From NCBI RefSeq assembly GCF_963678635.1, contig NC_087064.1:63605548-63669547 (forward strand): 64,000 nt of DNA. Reading direction: 5' to 3'. The translations under genes were made by a program, and so were the position numbers. This document shows positions 44,239 to 54,903 of the stretch, in pieces. How positions within the stretch are numbered: position 1 is the stretch's first letter; every line of letters starts with the position of its first letter. The notes beneath the pieces were generated by a model. The model saw only the letters and a program-made list of their open reading frames with translations. It was not told the DNA's origin and made no database searches. This DNA comes from Symsagittifera roscoffensis (lineage: Eukaryota; Xenacoelomorpha; Acoela; Convolutidae).

Positions 44239-46479
44239 TCAGGCGATGCTCAAGTAGTACTTCTTGTGAAGATGCACCATTATCTCTGTTTCTGCAAAGA
44301 CCACATGTAGGATAGCATACAATTCCCTCGAGCTCAGTTTGCCCCTGTTTGGGTCGTACACCGGCATCGAGACCTCCACTATTCCTCTTTCAATCATGAA
44401 GTCACGTAGTCTTGTCAGTGCCAATATCACGTGTTCGGGATCAATTGTGTTTCTGTCGTTGACTCTCGTTACTAGGAAGCAGAGGTATTTGCCCGGGACT
44501 TGTGCCACAGACGGTGGAAGCGCTGCCATGCCTCCCAGTCCTGGCCTCTGTCTGAACAGAAACTCTATGTTCTGGTACTCTCTTTTGAAGTCAGCCTCCA
44601 ATCTTGATTTGAAACTCATGTCCGCCGTGATGCAGATCGCGCTGGTCCTGTTTGACAGGATGAAGTCGCTATCCGTTATCATGATGTTCTCTGAGTATTC
44701 ATTGGGTATTTCGAATTTCGTTTTGAAATTCCTTCCTATGGTAGGCTCTGGTTCTTCTTCCTCCAGTTCCAATCCGCTTGTTTCCCTCACTTCCTTGAGC
44801 TTCTTTATCATCAAATTTTCGGTGTGGGTAAGTCCTACCCCCACTCCCCGGACAAAAATATTTATCGACGTCCCCGTCGATGTAGTCGGGTCTGAATTGT
44901 CCTTAGGGATGTCCAGTGGCCTGTCTGTTGCTGTCCATCCGAAAAGAGGGTACTCTGTCTTCATGTAATTTGCTGCTGATACATCGATTTGCTGAATGCT
45001 TTGTCCTTCGCGGCTCTCGTCTTTGACATCACGCATCCACTCTAGAATCCTCAAGTTCGTGTTCTCCCTCCTTTCTATTTCACTCTGCTCGAGATCCGTC
45101 TCCAATTCTGGCGTCGAGTAATCATCCTGCGGATAATGTCCACCATCGTCAATGACCTGCCATTCCTCTTCGGCTTCCAGTTCGCCTGCGCTTAGTAGTT
45201 CATCGCCCAACTTGTCTGGCTGTATCTTATCGATCAAGAAGTCATCCCCGTACCTATTGTACCTCATACCTGTTCGTTTACGATTGCCAGTCCTGGTTTC
45301 CGGTGGTGTTGGTCGATCCGGCTCCATCCACTTCGGTACCTCGTTTTGCTCTGGGTCGTTCCAGTCTTCTTCTACAAATGAACCTGCATCCGACTCCACT
45401 TCTATCTTTTCGTTGTCGTCCAAACTCAAGTTCTCATTACCATCATTTTTCTCTCTAGTGCCTTTCTCATTCACTTCGCACGCTGGTTCCACCACCAGGT
45501 ACTCAAGACCTTCCATGTCTTTTGGTAGGCACCAGTCCTCCGGGGACGGGACGTGAGGCTTCAGATTTTCGTAATGTGCTGCTCGCCCTGTACTCAAGCG
45601 ATAGAACCGTCCTTGTTGATGTACTTCCGTAATCATGAACGGTCCTCTCCATTTCTTGAGTAGTTTCTTTGTTCCCTTGGGCGGTATGACATTTTGGAAG
45701 ACCCACACGTATTGGCCCACTTCGTATGGCTTTGCTCTTAGTATCTTTTCGTCATATTTCTTGCGTTGCCTCATTTGCGCTTGCGCCGTGTTTCTCCGAC
45801 ATAGCTCGTTTAGCTCTTGTTGTCTTTTGATCGCTTCCTTCACGTATGCTTGAGGTGACGTCCTCTTCCCCTCGTACCACGGGTAGAAGAATGTTATAGG
45901 CATTGCCCTTTCCCTGCCTGTCAACATCATGAAAGGACTGATACCCGTCGTTGAGTGCTGAGTACTATTATAGGCTCCTACTACCTGTGGCAGGTATTTG
46001 TCCCAGTCAGTCATGTATCTCGAGCAGTACACCCTGAGCATGTTGACCAGTGTCCTGTTCTGTCTCTCTACCAACCCATTGGTCTGTGGATGATAGGTCG
46101 TCGAGTGTGCTTGAGCAATGTGTGATCTCTTCATCAATTCTTTTGTCAAGTCCCCCACAAAAGCCTTGCCGTTGTCCGACTGGAAAGTCATTGGACAACC
46201 ATACCGCGATATCCAATGCGTTATCAGGTGATCACATGTCTCCTCTGCTGAGGCTGTCTGGCACGGAACCGCTTCCGCCAACTTGGTGAAGTGATCTATT
46301 ATAACTAGTATTTGGTTATAACCCGACTCCGTCATGCAGATTTTCTGATGGTCTATCTGCACCACCTCATTGAATTCCGAACTCTCGACAGACTTGAGGG
46401 GAAACTTCATCTTCCTTGGGTCTTTTACTTGAAGGCATGCTAGGCAGGCATTCACCCATCTCTCGCAAGCTTTTCTCAT
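44239..46479 (-). CDS. Pol C-terminal part: integrase core, GPY/F, macrodomain-like end
   Basis: Continues the gag-pol frame after an in-frame stop; the first Met shown is not necessarily a start. CLAC (residues 12-15) is the second half of the integrase zinc finger. The DDE triad is Asp43, Asp102 and Glu138 with exact D-x35-E spacing. A GPY/F-type module (KKWRGPFMITEV) lies near 275-287. A long acidic linker (about 330-590) follows. Residues about 597-742 resemble the macrodomain fold of the OARD1/TARG1 type (ICITADMS, KYLCFLVTR, VEVSMPVYD, VVFAETEI). The Lys usually following the LVT strand is Arg672, and the Gly-Cys-Gly-Leu-Asp loop is replaced, so binding without normal hydrolysis is possible. 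Integration would occur in the nucleus. Confidence 0.85.
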   Translation of the reverse strand: MRKACERWVNACLACLQVKDPRKMKFPLKSVESSEFNEVVQIDHQKICMTESGYNQILVIIDHFTKLAEAVPCQTASAEETCDHLITHWISRYGCPMTFQSDNGKAFVGDLTKELMKRSHIAQAHSTTYHPQTNGLVERQNRTLVNMLRVYCSRYMTDWDKYLPQVVGAYNSTQHSTTGISPFMMLTGRERAMPITFFYPWYEGKRTSPQAYVKEAIKRQQELNELCRRNTAQAQMRQRKKYDEKILRAKPYEVGQYVWVFQNVIPPKGTKKLLKKWRGPFMITEVHQQGRFYRLSTGRAAHYENLKPHVPSPEDWCLPKDMEGLEYLVVEPACEVNEKGTREKNDGNENLSLDDNEKIEVESDAGSFVEEDWNDPEQNEVPKWMEPDRPTPPETRTGNRKRTGMRYNRYGDDFLIDKIQPDKLGDELLSAGELEAEEEWQVIDDGGHYPQDDYSTPELETDLEQSEIERRENTNLRILEWMRDVKDESREGQSIQQIDVSAANYMKTEYPLFGWTATDRPLDIPKDNSDPTTSTGTSINIFVRGVGVGLTHTENLMIKKLKEVRETSGLELEEEEPEPTIGRNFKTKFEIPNEYSENIMITDSDFILSNRTSAICITADMSFKSRLEADFKREYQNIEFLFRQRPGLGGMAALPPSVAQVPGKYLCFLVTRVNDRNTIDPEHVILALTRLRDFMIERGIVEVSMPVYDPNRGKLSSRELYAILHVVFAETEIMVHLHKKYYLSIA

Positions 46480-46509
46480 TCCCGGCCAGTCAAACCTGTG
46501 AAGTATCCT

Positions 46510-49500
46510 TTATTGTACTTTATCTATCCCCTGGTGGCCCATCTGGTCGTGTGATCTGAAAAGCACCTCCGTTTGGTACAATTGTGGTAGTATGATGAGG
46601 TTGTGTTTGTGTAATATTTTTTCCTCATCTCTTCTCTTGCACGCTACCACCCCTTCAGCTGTGTGATAAAGTAAGTCTCTCTTTTCTTTGTAGAACTGGC
46701 TCAAGATCTTGTAGCTGTCTTCCTCAAGTTCTCCCTTCTCCTTGACTCCCGAATGGATCCATTTGGAGAGGTTACTTGTCATTTTGTCATTCTTCTGGGC
46801 CCTTATTAGGTCAGACAGCCTGTATCTCGCCTTAACGTGCTCCTTTAGCGCCATGATCTGTCCATTCATCTCACCAGGGTTGTGGATGTCATCGCTCAGT
46901 TTCACACATATGATCCTTTTCACGATTTTCATGTCGTCTTCTGGTACCAGATTCGTTCTGACGTTTGAGTTACACGATAGTTCCCTTAGTGGTTTTCTTG
47001 AAACTGCTATTTTCTCGAGCTCTTCACCACCTCGTACCTCTTGTATTTCCAGATTGTACGTCCCTGAAGATGGATCCGTCTGTAATTCCCTGTCGTGCTG
47101 TCTTATCTTCTCTTCCGCCAGTATCATGCATAGACTGTCTTGGTCTTCGCTGCTCTCATCCGAGTCTTCATCCCATTCTTCACGCTCCCCGGACAATTTC
47201 CCTTCTCCGGTTTCGTCTTCTTCCATGAATCTGGACCACTCCCCGGACTCTTGATCTAGTCCCAGGTGTTCAACTTCTTCTCTGAATGTTACTTTCTTAT
47301 CCCTGACTTTTGTCTGCTCCAGAATTTTTTCGGGGATTTTTTCAACTAGTGATTGCACAACTTCCTTGCTATCAGTGATGCTTCCTTTTGAGACGTCAGT
47401 ATTGTTCACTGTTTCTTCTCTCCGAAGTATGGTTAGTTCCGGTGCCTCCTGACCTTTCCCTTGGATCACGGGCTTGTCATCTGATAGTTTCTCAAGCAAC
47501 CTCATTAAGTCTTCATCTATTCGGACAGATCCCTCCTCTACCTGGATGAGATCATAACCTTTTGCCTTGAGTGTTTCCCTCACGATCTTGGACTTGAGCA
47601 TTATTCCTATCGGAATCCCTCTGCTTTTCTTCAAGATGGTCTTTTCAAGAGGCTCTTTCGGCAATTCGGGATGATCTTCAATCGGTTTGCCTGACTTGTC
47701 CAGCCATCTCGTGAGTGGAAGACTGTCGTACGTTTCTTTGTCCATGAATGAGAAGCCATCTTTGATTTCAGGTCTGTCTGCTTCTCTTTGCTCTTGTCTC
47801 TCATAGAACTCCGTCTTCTTACCCAAGCTGTCGGCATTCTGATGTTTATCTCGCGTTCTATGCTCAATTATCATGTTGTATCCGTCCAGGCGAACTATCC
47901 ACCTCCCAATATAGCTCTGGTCCATTGAGTACGTTTTCAGCCAGCTTAGTGCTCGGTTGTCGACTCGCAGCTTGAAGGGCTCACTGCCTAAGTATGCTCT
48001 GTATTTTTCGACAAAGGTGACCACCGCGAACATCTCTGCTTTCGGTGCTCCGTACTTCATCTCTGTGTCACTTAGGACCTTGCTCCCGTATGCTATTGGT
48101 CTCAAGACTGTCTTCCCATTCCATTCTTGTTCTTGATGGAGAATCCCAGAAATAGCGACTACTGACGCATCCGTGTCTAGCACGTACATCCCCTTCTCAG
48201 TCGGCATACCCAGTACTGGTGCCTCACACAGCTCTTTCTTTATTCTCTGGAATGACTCTTCTGCCGCGTTGTTCCACGTGAACTTCTTGCCCTTATGTCT
48301 CATTAATTGTTGCATCGGGTATACCTTGTCTGCATAGCCCTTGATGAATTCTCTATAATAGTTGGCGAAACCCAGGAAGCTCATCAGCTGGTGCTCCGTC
48401 TTCGGTGATTTCCAGGTTAGGACTGCTTCCACGGCGTCTGGATCAGGTCTGATACCGTGTTTATCTACCATCCTGCCCAAGTATTTAATCGAGTCCTTGA
48501 GTATCTCGCACTTTGATGGTTTACACTTCAGCCCCGATCTTTTCATGCACGCGAACACCTCGTCAAGCCTCTCGATGTGGTCTTCTAGTGTTGGCGTTGC
48601 TATTACCACGTCGTCCACGTAGCACATTACCAGGTTGCCGTACTTCTTCGTCACGCCTATCAACGCGTGTGCCATCAGCCGCTGAAACGTGGCTGTTGCA
48701 TTGCAGAGTCCAAACGGCATCCGTTTCCATTGAAACAGACCCAACTCGCAGGCGAACCCTGTCTTGTCCCTGTCTTGCTTCCTTAATGGTACCTGCCAAA
48801 AGGCCGAGCCTAAATCAAGAGTCGTAAAAAATTTCGCATCACCTAACTTCGAGAGGCTCTCATCAATTCTAGGTATGGGATAGGCATCCTTCACCGTGAC
48901 GGAGTTCAGGTACCGAAAGTCACAACAAAACCTTAACTGGTCGCCTTTCTTTTTGGCCATCACTACTCCACACGCCCACGGTGACTTGGATGGTTCTATC
49001 ATGTCATACTCTAGTAACGTTTCGATTTCTTTTCTACACGCGTCCGATTTGTGTGGGGTCATGCGCCTCGCCCCCTCCCTGTGTGGTACCGCGTTTTCCT
49101 CAAGTTCTATTTCATGTTCAACAAAATTACAACACCCGATATCCGCCTTATGCCTTGAAAAAACCTCCTCGTTCCGCTCTAGTACGTCCTTGATAGCTTC
49201 GAGCTGTTCATCTTTCAGTTTGCCCCTTAAATGTTCAATCTCCGGCAGAACCGGTTTATCAGTTTGCATTTCATCTGGTGTGGGTCGCTCTGGAAAGTTC
49301 GAACAGCTCGAGAGCCCATCGTCCGTTTCTGACTTAAGTGATTTGATAAGACCTGACGAATCTTTTATTCTCTGCAATCGTCTCAAGATACAAATTTTGT
49401 CCCTGTGGTTGGGACAATCAACAACTTCATTTTGTTTTGAGTTTTCAATTTTTTCATATCGAGTTTTAACCGGTAAAGCATATCCCAGCTTCCTCCCTCT

Positions 49501-52500
49501 CTGTATCGTGATCGGTATATCAAGGGTATTCAACAAGACACTGACGCAGAGGCCGCTCTTCGTTATCGAAAATGATCTTCCTAAAACAGCAGCGCTTTGA
49601 CTATTAGGATTTGGAACTATACACACTTGCTTGTTGTCACTTAGTTCATTATAATTTTTCATCCTCAAGCTTACGATTGCCGCTTCATTAGCTTTTAACC
49701 TCACTCTCCTACTCAAGAATACCGGTGCTTTGTTCTCATTTGCCATTATTAAATTTACCGGTTTGATTGCGTACCTCCTATCCGGGTTCCGTATCCTGAA
49801 CATTGCATTATTTAGATCTATCGTTACGTCGAACTTCCTGATGAAGTCTCTGCCCAAAATGAATTGGTCAGATTCATCTAGGTTTTCTACCACGATGAAG
49901 CTCATCCACAGGTTACGTTCCCCCAAATTGAGGGCTATTATCGGCGTCCTGCCCAGCACCCGTAGGGCCCCTTTGTTTGCAGCTGACAGCCGTATTCTCG
50001 AGTCTATCAAGTCACCTTTGTCAAGGCCCATCTTTTCCCATGTTTCGATTGGTATGACGCTCAAGACTGCTCCCGTGTCAAGTAATCCACGCAACTGAGT
50101 CTTTTTGCCATTTATGTCTAGCACGTGCCCTGTCACGTCTGCTTCCGTCCCGATGTGCATTGCATCTTCTTCAAGCATGTCACAGTGTCCGATCGATCTT
50201 ACTTTCAACTCTTCTTTCCCTACATAGATTTGTCCAATTAGGTCTTCGTCGCATGTTATCATCGTCTTGGTATAGATGTTGATTCCATCTATATTTAGCA
50301 TCACCTCGTGTGGACCATAAGCTTCAGTGTACCTATTATCAATACGTACCGACTTGCTGCCCCCTCTCGTGAGTAGTGCTCTGAGCGCTCTAGAAGTCGT
50401 TTGTGGACTTATTCCACTCAAGTAGTCTGCATACACGTCAATGTGCATTATCGTCTGGTCGCTTGGTTCGCTCAAGTTTCTGGTTACTTCGTGGCCGCCC
50501 ACTGTGATTATCGACATTATTCTTGCTCCGATTTTCGATATTCCAAAAGGTTTACCCGTCACCATTTTCACGGTGTTACAATTCCCGTTCTTTGTTGAGC
50601 CCGTTCTAGCCTCTGGTACTGAGTTCGATCCGGTTAATGCTTCGTTAAAATTCTGTCTTTCGATCTCCAACTTTAGTCGTTGCTCTATTTCTTTCGCAGC
50701 CAGATCTTGTTTCACTTTGGCAATTGCTTCCGTCGCCGCTTTCTCATAATTTATCTCTAGAGAGCTCCCGGCCGCGGACTCTAACGCACCGCTAACATGT
50801 GTTACAGCTTTCACTGTCTTCGTCGGCAATTCGGTGTTTGGTGCTCCTAAGTTCCTAGATTCAAACTCGTTTTGCCTGTTCCGCTGATTCTGCACCGCCG
50901 CTAATGCCAACTTATGTTTGGGGTGATTCTGGTCCTTGACCGCTTCCCAGAACAAGGGACAATCCATTCTGAAGTGCCCCTCCTGGTTACAGAAGAAGCA
51001 TCTGGCGCCTATCTTGATGATTAAGCCATTATAGTACTCGTGTTCCTCCATCTGGCTCATATCCTCTTCATCCGGTGCATAACCTAGGCTCTTCATGCCT
51101 TGTTTGTACGTTGTGCAGTCAGCCACATGATGATCCGCTGACCCGCAGTTCGCGCATGATCTGCGCTTGTCCATATCATCTCTAGGTTTGTACCATGATG
51201 ACCTGTGGGGTTGGCTTCCCCCTTGCGTGTTCCTGTTTTCGGAATATGAGTACTTCTTAGGTTTCATCAGCATGTATTCTCTTGATTTTTGTCTCATTTC
51301 TTCTGGGGTGGGTGCGCTGTCCTTCGACAATGTGTAGTATGTTGCTAACATTGTCCTTAAGTCATCACTTTTCACCCCATCGATGAACTTCGAGGCAATG
51401 CTAAAGTTCCGTCTATTTGTCGACTCCTCTGGGTCACTCCTCCTTCTCAAGCTCTCGAGGTCATCTAGGAACCGATCTATTGACTCGTCGTCCCTCTGCC
51501 TTCTCTTTTCAAATCGCATCATCGCTTGGTGACCCTTCATGCCTGACCCGAATCGATTCAGCAATATCTCGAAGATCTTGTCCGCGGTGTCGCGTTCTTC
51601 CTCCTTCTTTGCTACCACGCATTTTAATGCCGTTCCTTCCAAGTTGCTCAGTATGGCTGTACATGCTTGTCTTTCGTCACTCAAGTTATCTTGTTCTAGA
51701 TGTAATCTCATCACTTCCACCCAAGTGTCAATGCATCCATCGGAGTCGTCCTTGAATTCTTTTGGCTTCTTGAATGTCTTTCTTGTTTTTCCCTCTCTCC
51801 TGTCGCTCGAGTCAGTGTTCCTCGTGGCGAAGGCCTCTAGAGTCCTGTTCATCATCTCCCAAGTGCTGGCCCATGTCATAGCATTCGGTCCTGTGTTGCT
51901 GTTAGCTGTTGCATCTCCCGGACCAGTCGTTGTATTCGACGTTCCATTCTTCATTATTGTTTTCGCAGCTGTTGGTGCTATGCTTATCGCATCCCTGGTT
52001 AAGGGCAACGGTGTCGATTGCCGTTTGTTCCTTTGTGGTTCTACAAAGTCAACTCTGGTGCCTTGCGTACGATCCGCTGCCGGTCTTTCTTGTGGAGTAG
52101 AACCTCTCAAGATTGCATCCAACTTCGCCTGTATTGCACACGAACTCTCGGCTTGACTCTTGCTCATTGTGTCCATTCTCCTTTCCAGGCTCCCTAATTG
52201 GCTGTTGACATCATCATATCGGTTCTTCAACTGTTGCATGTCTGTTTTGATGTTCTTTTCTCGTTCTTCATTGGTGGCTTCTACCTTATCTGACATTTCC
52301 TTGAGTCTCTCCTCTGTTGCCTTAGCTAGGTTAAAATAACCGTCTAGATACTCGTGCTTGTTGTATCTTATCTCCTTTTTTATCACCTCTCTGTCTTCTT
52401 CACTGTTCTTAAGTCTTTTGTCGATCTGATTTAATTTCGCCAACAAGTCGCCCAGCTCAATGGTAGTCTCTTCATGGTCAGCCGTCGTTTTCTCTTCGGC

Positions 52501-53046
52501 CGTAGCCTCTGCTTTAGCTTGTTCCTCAATCTGGCCGGCTTCTGTCGCTTTCGTGCTCACTGTACCAAATGTTCGTGCTCTTTCTGTTTTTGGTTCTTCA
52601 GTCACGTTTTCTTTCGATTTGAGTCCGACCATCATTGCAAACTTGTCTGTGAAGGATGTCTTTTTCACTTGAGAGTCGTTTTTCACAGTCTCTCGGGTAT
52701 TGCCTGTTGTGTCTTCCAATGCGTCTATTCGTGAAAACTCCACGGTTTTTGGACTTTGGTCTTCCACGTGGGGCATCGGTGTGGATTCCGTTGTCCTCTT
52801 CTCCACTTCATCTACGCTCTGGTCTGGTGTCTCTAGGTCGATTTCGATTGTGGGCTCCACCTGTTTTTCCCCCACATCTTCTCGTGTCTTGCTCTCGGTG
52901 CCACTCCTCGTACTGACCATGTTAACTGAAAAGTTCTTCTTTGTTATCTTTGGGCCTGTTGATGTCGTTCCGCGCAGCGATGAATTATATTTCGTGTTTG
53001 ATCCACTTGACCTTTTTTCGAGCACCGGTACCCTACTCCGCCTCAT
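46510..53046 (-). CDS. Gag-Pol: capsid, zinc knuckles, protease, RT, RNase H, start of integrase
   Basis: A 2178-codon frame without a gag/pol frameshift. Residues about 200-305 form a coiled coil, and about 415-600 match a retrotransposon capsid (FIDGVKSDDL region). Two CCHC knuckles follow (CANCGSADHHVADC near 635, CFFCNQEGHFRMDC near 687), then an aspartic protease (LLDTGAVLSVIP near 990). RT has the YVDD box near 1477, RNase H starts at DTDASVVAISGIL near 1625, and HDQMGHQGIDK near 2168 begins the integrase zinc finger. About 380 mostly acidic residues separate RNase H from integrase, more than usual. The frame ends at TAA (46510-46512) between the His and Cys pairs of that finger. The methionine at MVSTRSG is an alternative start. 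No envelope is encoded here. Confidence 0.92.
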   Translation of the reverse strand: MRRSRVPVLEKRSSGSNTKYNSSLRGTTSTGPKITKKNFSVNMVSTRSGTESKTREDVGEKQVEPTIEIDLETPDQSVDEVEKRTTESTPMPHVEDQSPKTVEFSRIDALEDTTGNTRETVKNDSQVKKTSFTDKFAMMVGLKSKENVTEEPKTERARTFGTVSTKATEAGQIEEQAKAEATAEEKTTADHEETTIELGDLLAKLNQIDKRLKNSEEDREVIKKEIRYNKHEYLDGYFNLAKATEERLKEMSDKVEATNEEREKNIKTDMQQLKNRYDDVNSQLGSLERRMDTMSKSQAESSCAIQAKLDAILRGSTPQERPAADRTQGTRVDFVEPQRNKRQSTPLPLTRDAISIAPTAAKTIMKNGTSNTTTGPGDATANSNTGPNAMTWASTWEMMNRTLEAFATRNTDSSDRREGKTRKTFKKPKEFKDDSDGCIDTWVEVMRLHLEQDNLSDERQACTAILSNLEGTALKCVVAKKEEERDTADKIFEILLNRFGSGMKGHQAMMRFEKRRQRDDESIDRFLDDLESLRRRSDPEESTNRRNFSIASKFIDGVKSDDLRTMLATYYTLSKDSAPTPEEMRQKSREYMLMKPKKYSYSENRNTQGGSQPHRSSWYKPRDDMDKRRSCANCGSADHHVADCTTYKQGMKSLGYAPDEEDMSQMEEHEYYNGLIIKIGARCFFCNQEGHFRMDCPLFWEAVKDQNHPKHKLALAAVQNQRNRQNEFESRNLGAPNTELPTKTVKAVTHVSGALESAAGSSLEINYEKAATEAIAKVKQDLAAKEIEQRLKLEIERQNFNEALTGSNSVPEARTGSTKNGNCNTVKMVTGKPFGISKIGARIMSIITVGGHEVTRNLSEPSDQTIMHIDVYADYLSGISPQTTSRALRALLTRGGSKSVRIDNRYTEAYGPHEVMLNIDGINIYTKTMITCDEDLIGQIYVGKEELKVRSIGHCDMLEEDAMHIGTEADVTGHVLDINGKKTQLRGLLDTGAVLSVIPIETWEKMGLDKGDLIDSRIRLSAANKGALRVLGRTPIIALNLGERNLWMSFIVVENLDESDQFILGRDFIRKFDVTIDLNNAMFRIRNPDRRYAIKPVNLIMANENKAPVFLSRRVRLKANEAAIVSLRMKNYNELSDNKQVCIVPNPNSQSAAVLGRSFSITKSGLCVSVLLNTLDIPITIQRGRKLGYALPVKTRYEKIENSKQNEVVDCPNHRDKICILRRLQRIKDSSGLIKSLKSETDDGLSSCSNFPERPTPDEMQTDKPVLPEIEHLRGKLKDEQLEAIKDVLERNEEVFSRHKADIGCCNFVEHEIELEENAVPHREGARRMTPHKSDACRKEIETLLEYDMIEPSKSPWACGVVMAKKKGDQLRFCCDFRYLNSVTVKDAYPIPRIDESLSKLGDAKFFTTLDLGSAFWQVPLRKQDRDKTGFACELGLFQWKRMPFGLCNATATFQRLMAHALIGVTKKYGNLVMCYVDDVVIATPTLEDHIERLDEVFACMKRSGLKCKPSKCEILKDSIKYLGRMVDKHGIRPDPDAVEAVLTWKSPKTEHQLMSFLGFANYYREFIKGYADKVYPMQQLMRHKGKKFTWNNAAEESFQRIKKELCEAPVLGMPTEKGMYVLDTDASVVAISGILHQEQEWNGKTVLRPIAYGSKVLSDTEMKYGAPKAEMFAVVTFVEKYRAYLGSEPFKLRVDNRALSWLKTYSMDQSYIGRWIVRLDGYNMIIEHRTRDKHQNADSLGKKTEFYERQEQREADRPEIKDGFSFMDKETYDSLPLTRWLDKSGKPIEDHPELPKEPLEKTILKKSRGIPIGIMLKSKIVRETLKAKGYDLIQVEEGSVRIDEDLMRLLEKLSDDKPVIQGKGQEAPELTILRREETVNNTDVSKGSITDSKEVVQSLVEKIPEKILEQTKVRDKKVTFREEVEHLGLDQESGEWSRFMEEDETGEGKLSGEREEWDEDSDESSEDQDSLCMILAEEKIRQHDRELQTDPSSGTYNLEIQEVRGGEELEKIAVSRKPLRELSCNSNVRTNLVPEDDMKIVKRIICVKLSDDIHNPGEMNGQIMALKEHVKARYRLSDLIRAQKNDKMTSNLSKWIHSGVKEKGELEEDSYKILSQFYKEKRDLLYHTAEGVVACKRRDEEKILHKHNLIILPQLYQTEVLFRSHDQMGHQGIDKVQ

Positions 53047-53340
53047 TATTTCTATTTACAACTGCTTTTATTTACAATTTTATTATATACACGATTCTAT
53101 TCTAAGAATAAAAAAAAATAATAAAACAAAAAAAAATTTTTTGTGGTAACAAATTTTGTACAACGTGTTAAAAACCTTGTTGTAGCTCTCTTTCTAAAAC
53201 CTTTGAAAAGTTTCCCTTAATGTGGTCTCAACCGTACCTATTTCGATTTGTCTTATTTTGTCTTAAGACACACTTGTTGTTATTTTACTTCAATTTTTAT
53301 ACCGTCCCAAGACTATTCGTCACTATCACAGTACTCTCCG
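53047..53340 (-). other. Proximal leader before gag
   Basis: AT-rich sequence directly upstream of the gag start, with A-rich runs on the plus strand (53105-53140). No ORF, and no tRNA primer-binding match recognised. Confidence 0.5.
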
Positions 53341-54062
53341 CTAGTGTCCTAAGACCCTTGTACCAAGGCCACTGTTCCAAGACTACTGTCCCAAGACTAG
53401 TGTCCCAAGACTACTGTCCCAAGACTAGTGTCCCAAGGCTAGTGTCCCAAGACTACTGTCCCAAGACTACTGTCCCAAGACTAGTGTCCCAAGGGTAGTG
53501 TCCCAAGACCAGTGTCCCAAGGCTAGTGTCCCAAGACTACTGTCCCAAGACTAGTGTCCCAAGGCTAGTGTCCCAAGACTACTGTCCCAAGACTAGTGTC
53601 CCAAGGGTAGTGTCCCAAGACCAGTGTCCCAAGGCTGGTGTCCCAAGACTACTGTCCCAAGGCTAGTGTCCCAAGACTACTGTCCCAAGACCAGTGTCCC
53701 AAGACCAGTGTCCCAAGGCTAGTGTCCCAAGACTAGTGTCCCAAGACCCTTGTCCCAAGACCACTGTCCCAAGACCACTGTCCCAAGACCCTGTCCCAAG
53801 ACCACTGTCCCAAGACCCTGTCCCAAGACCACTGTCCCAAGACCACTGTCCCAAGACCCTGTCCCAAGACCCTGTCCCAAGACCCTTGTCCCAAGACCCT
53901 GTCCCAAGACCCCTGTCCCAAGACCACTGTCCCAAGACCCTTACCCAAGACCACTGTCCCAAGACCCTTGTCCCAAGACCACTGTCCCAAGACCCTGTCC
54001 CAAGACCACTGTCCCAAGACCCTGTCCCAAGACCACTGTCCCAAGACCCTGTCCTAAGACTT
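53341..54062. repeat. 14-bp minisatellite in the retroelement leader
   Basis: About 50 tandem copies of GTCCCAAGACTAGT-type units. Variants ACTACT, GGCTAGT and GACCACT alternate in the first part, and mixed 13- and 14-bp forms (GTCCCAAGACCCT) dominate from 53750 on. Because 14 is not a multiple of 3 and no unit contains a stop, both strands show long open frames that are artefacts. It would be transcribed as part of the leader RNA. Confidence 0.95.
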
Positions 54063-54903
54063 CTTCGGTACTGTCCCAAGACTCGTCATGGAGTGTCTTC
54101 CTCGTTGTAGGGTCTTCTTGAATCACCGTCCCTTGTACCACCACTCAAGCTCTAGTAAAATTTTCCCAAAAACCCTCTCTTAAAAGCCAAATGCTGACCC
54201 CCCTCTTCTTTTTGGTTGTTTCTATTTCAATGTAGGTGCGCAGGTATCTTGTGATCACCTGTTCGTATAAAACCAAACACAAATCCTCACTAAAATGCAA
54301 CAAAAATCTAAGTAAGAAAAATAATAAAAACAGAAAAATGAGCCCACCTGAAATTCAAAGGTGACCAATGTCTACCTTTCGTCTAAAAAATATGTCTGGT
54401 ACCTAATTGCCACGCGTTTTCCTTCCCCCCTGCTAGCGATCTAATGGGGTATTACAAAAACTGTCTATGTCCCTTCCCCCCTACCAATCCGACCAGGGTA
54501 CCTTCCTTAACTCGAGTTCAAATTTCGATCTCCACCTAATATTACCAACGCGTGTTAATTTCTAATGTAACTAAGTCAACTATGTCGACTAATTAGTTAC
54601 TCTAATTTCCCCCTTTTTACAATTTACAACCGCCAACCTCTAACTTAACCAGCCCCCCTTCTAACCTCCCCCCTTTTTAGCCCCCCTTCTTAAGCCTAAA
54701 ATTACCTTAAGCGCCGAGTGCTAAACCTCTCAAGAGAAAACCGTAGACCTGTCTCCAGGCCTGCTCAAGTAAAAACGTTCCTCAAAACCGGGGGATGTCG
54801 CTTATCCTATTTTACGCTTATCTCCTATAATGTAATGTGGATTTTAACGATACCCGTTCTGCCCAACTTGAGAACTCGAGAATTGCCAAATCCTTCTTGG
54901 CTG
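54063..54903 (-). other. Middle leader, no gene
   Basis: C-rich noncoding sequence on the plus strand with short CCCCCCTT runs (54430-54690). No ORF with coding character and no recognised motif. Confidence 0.5.

Noticed and set aside
53663-54121. Long open frames on both strands through the 14-bp minisatellite
   Set aside because: The repeat has no stop in any frame, so openness is automatic, and the peptides are pure repeat. Not a gene.
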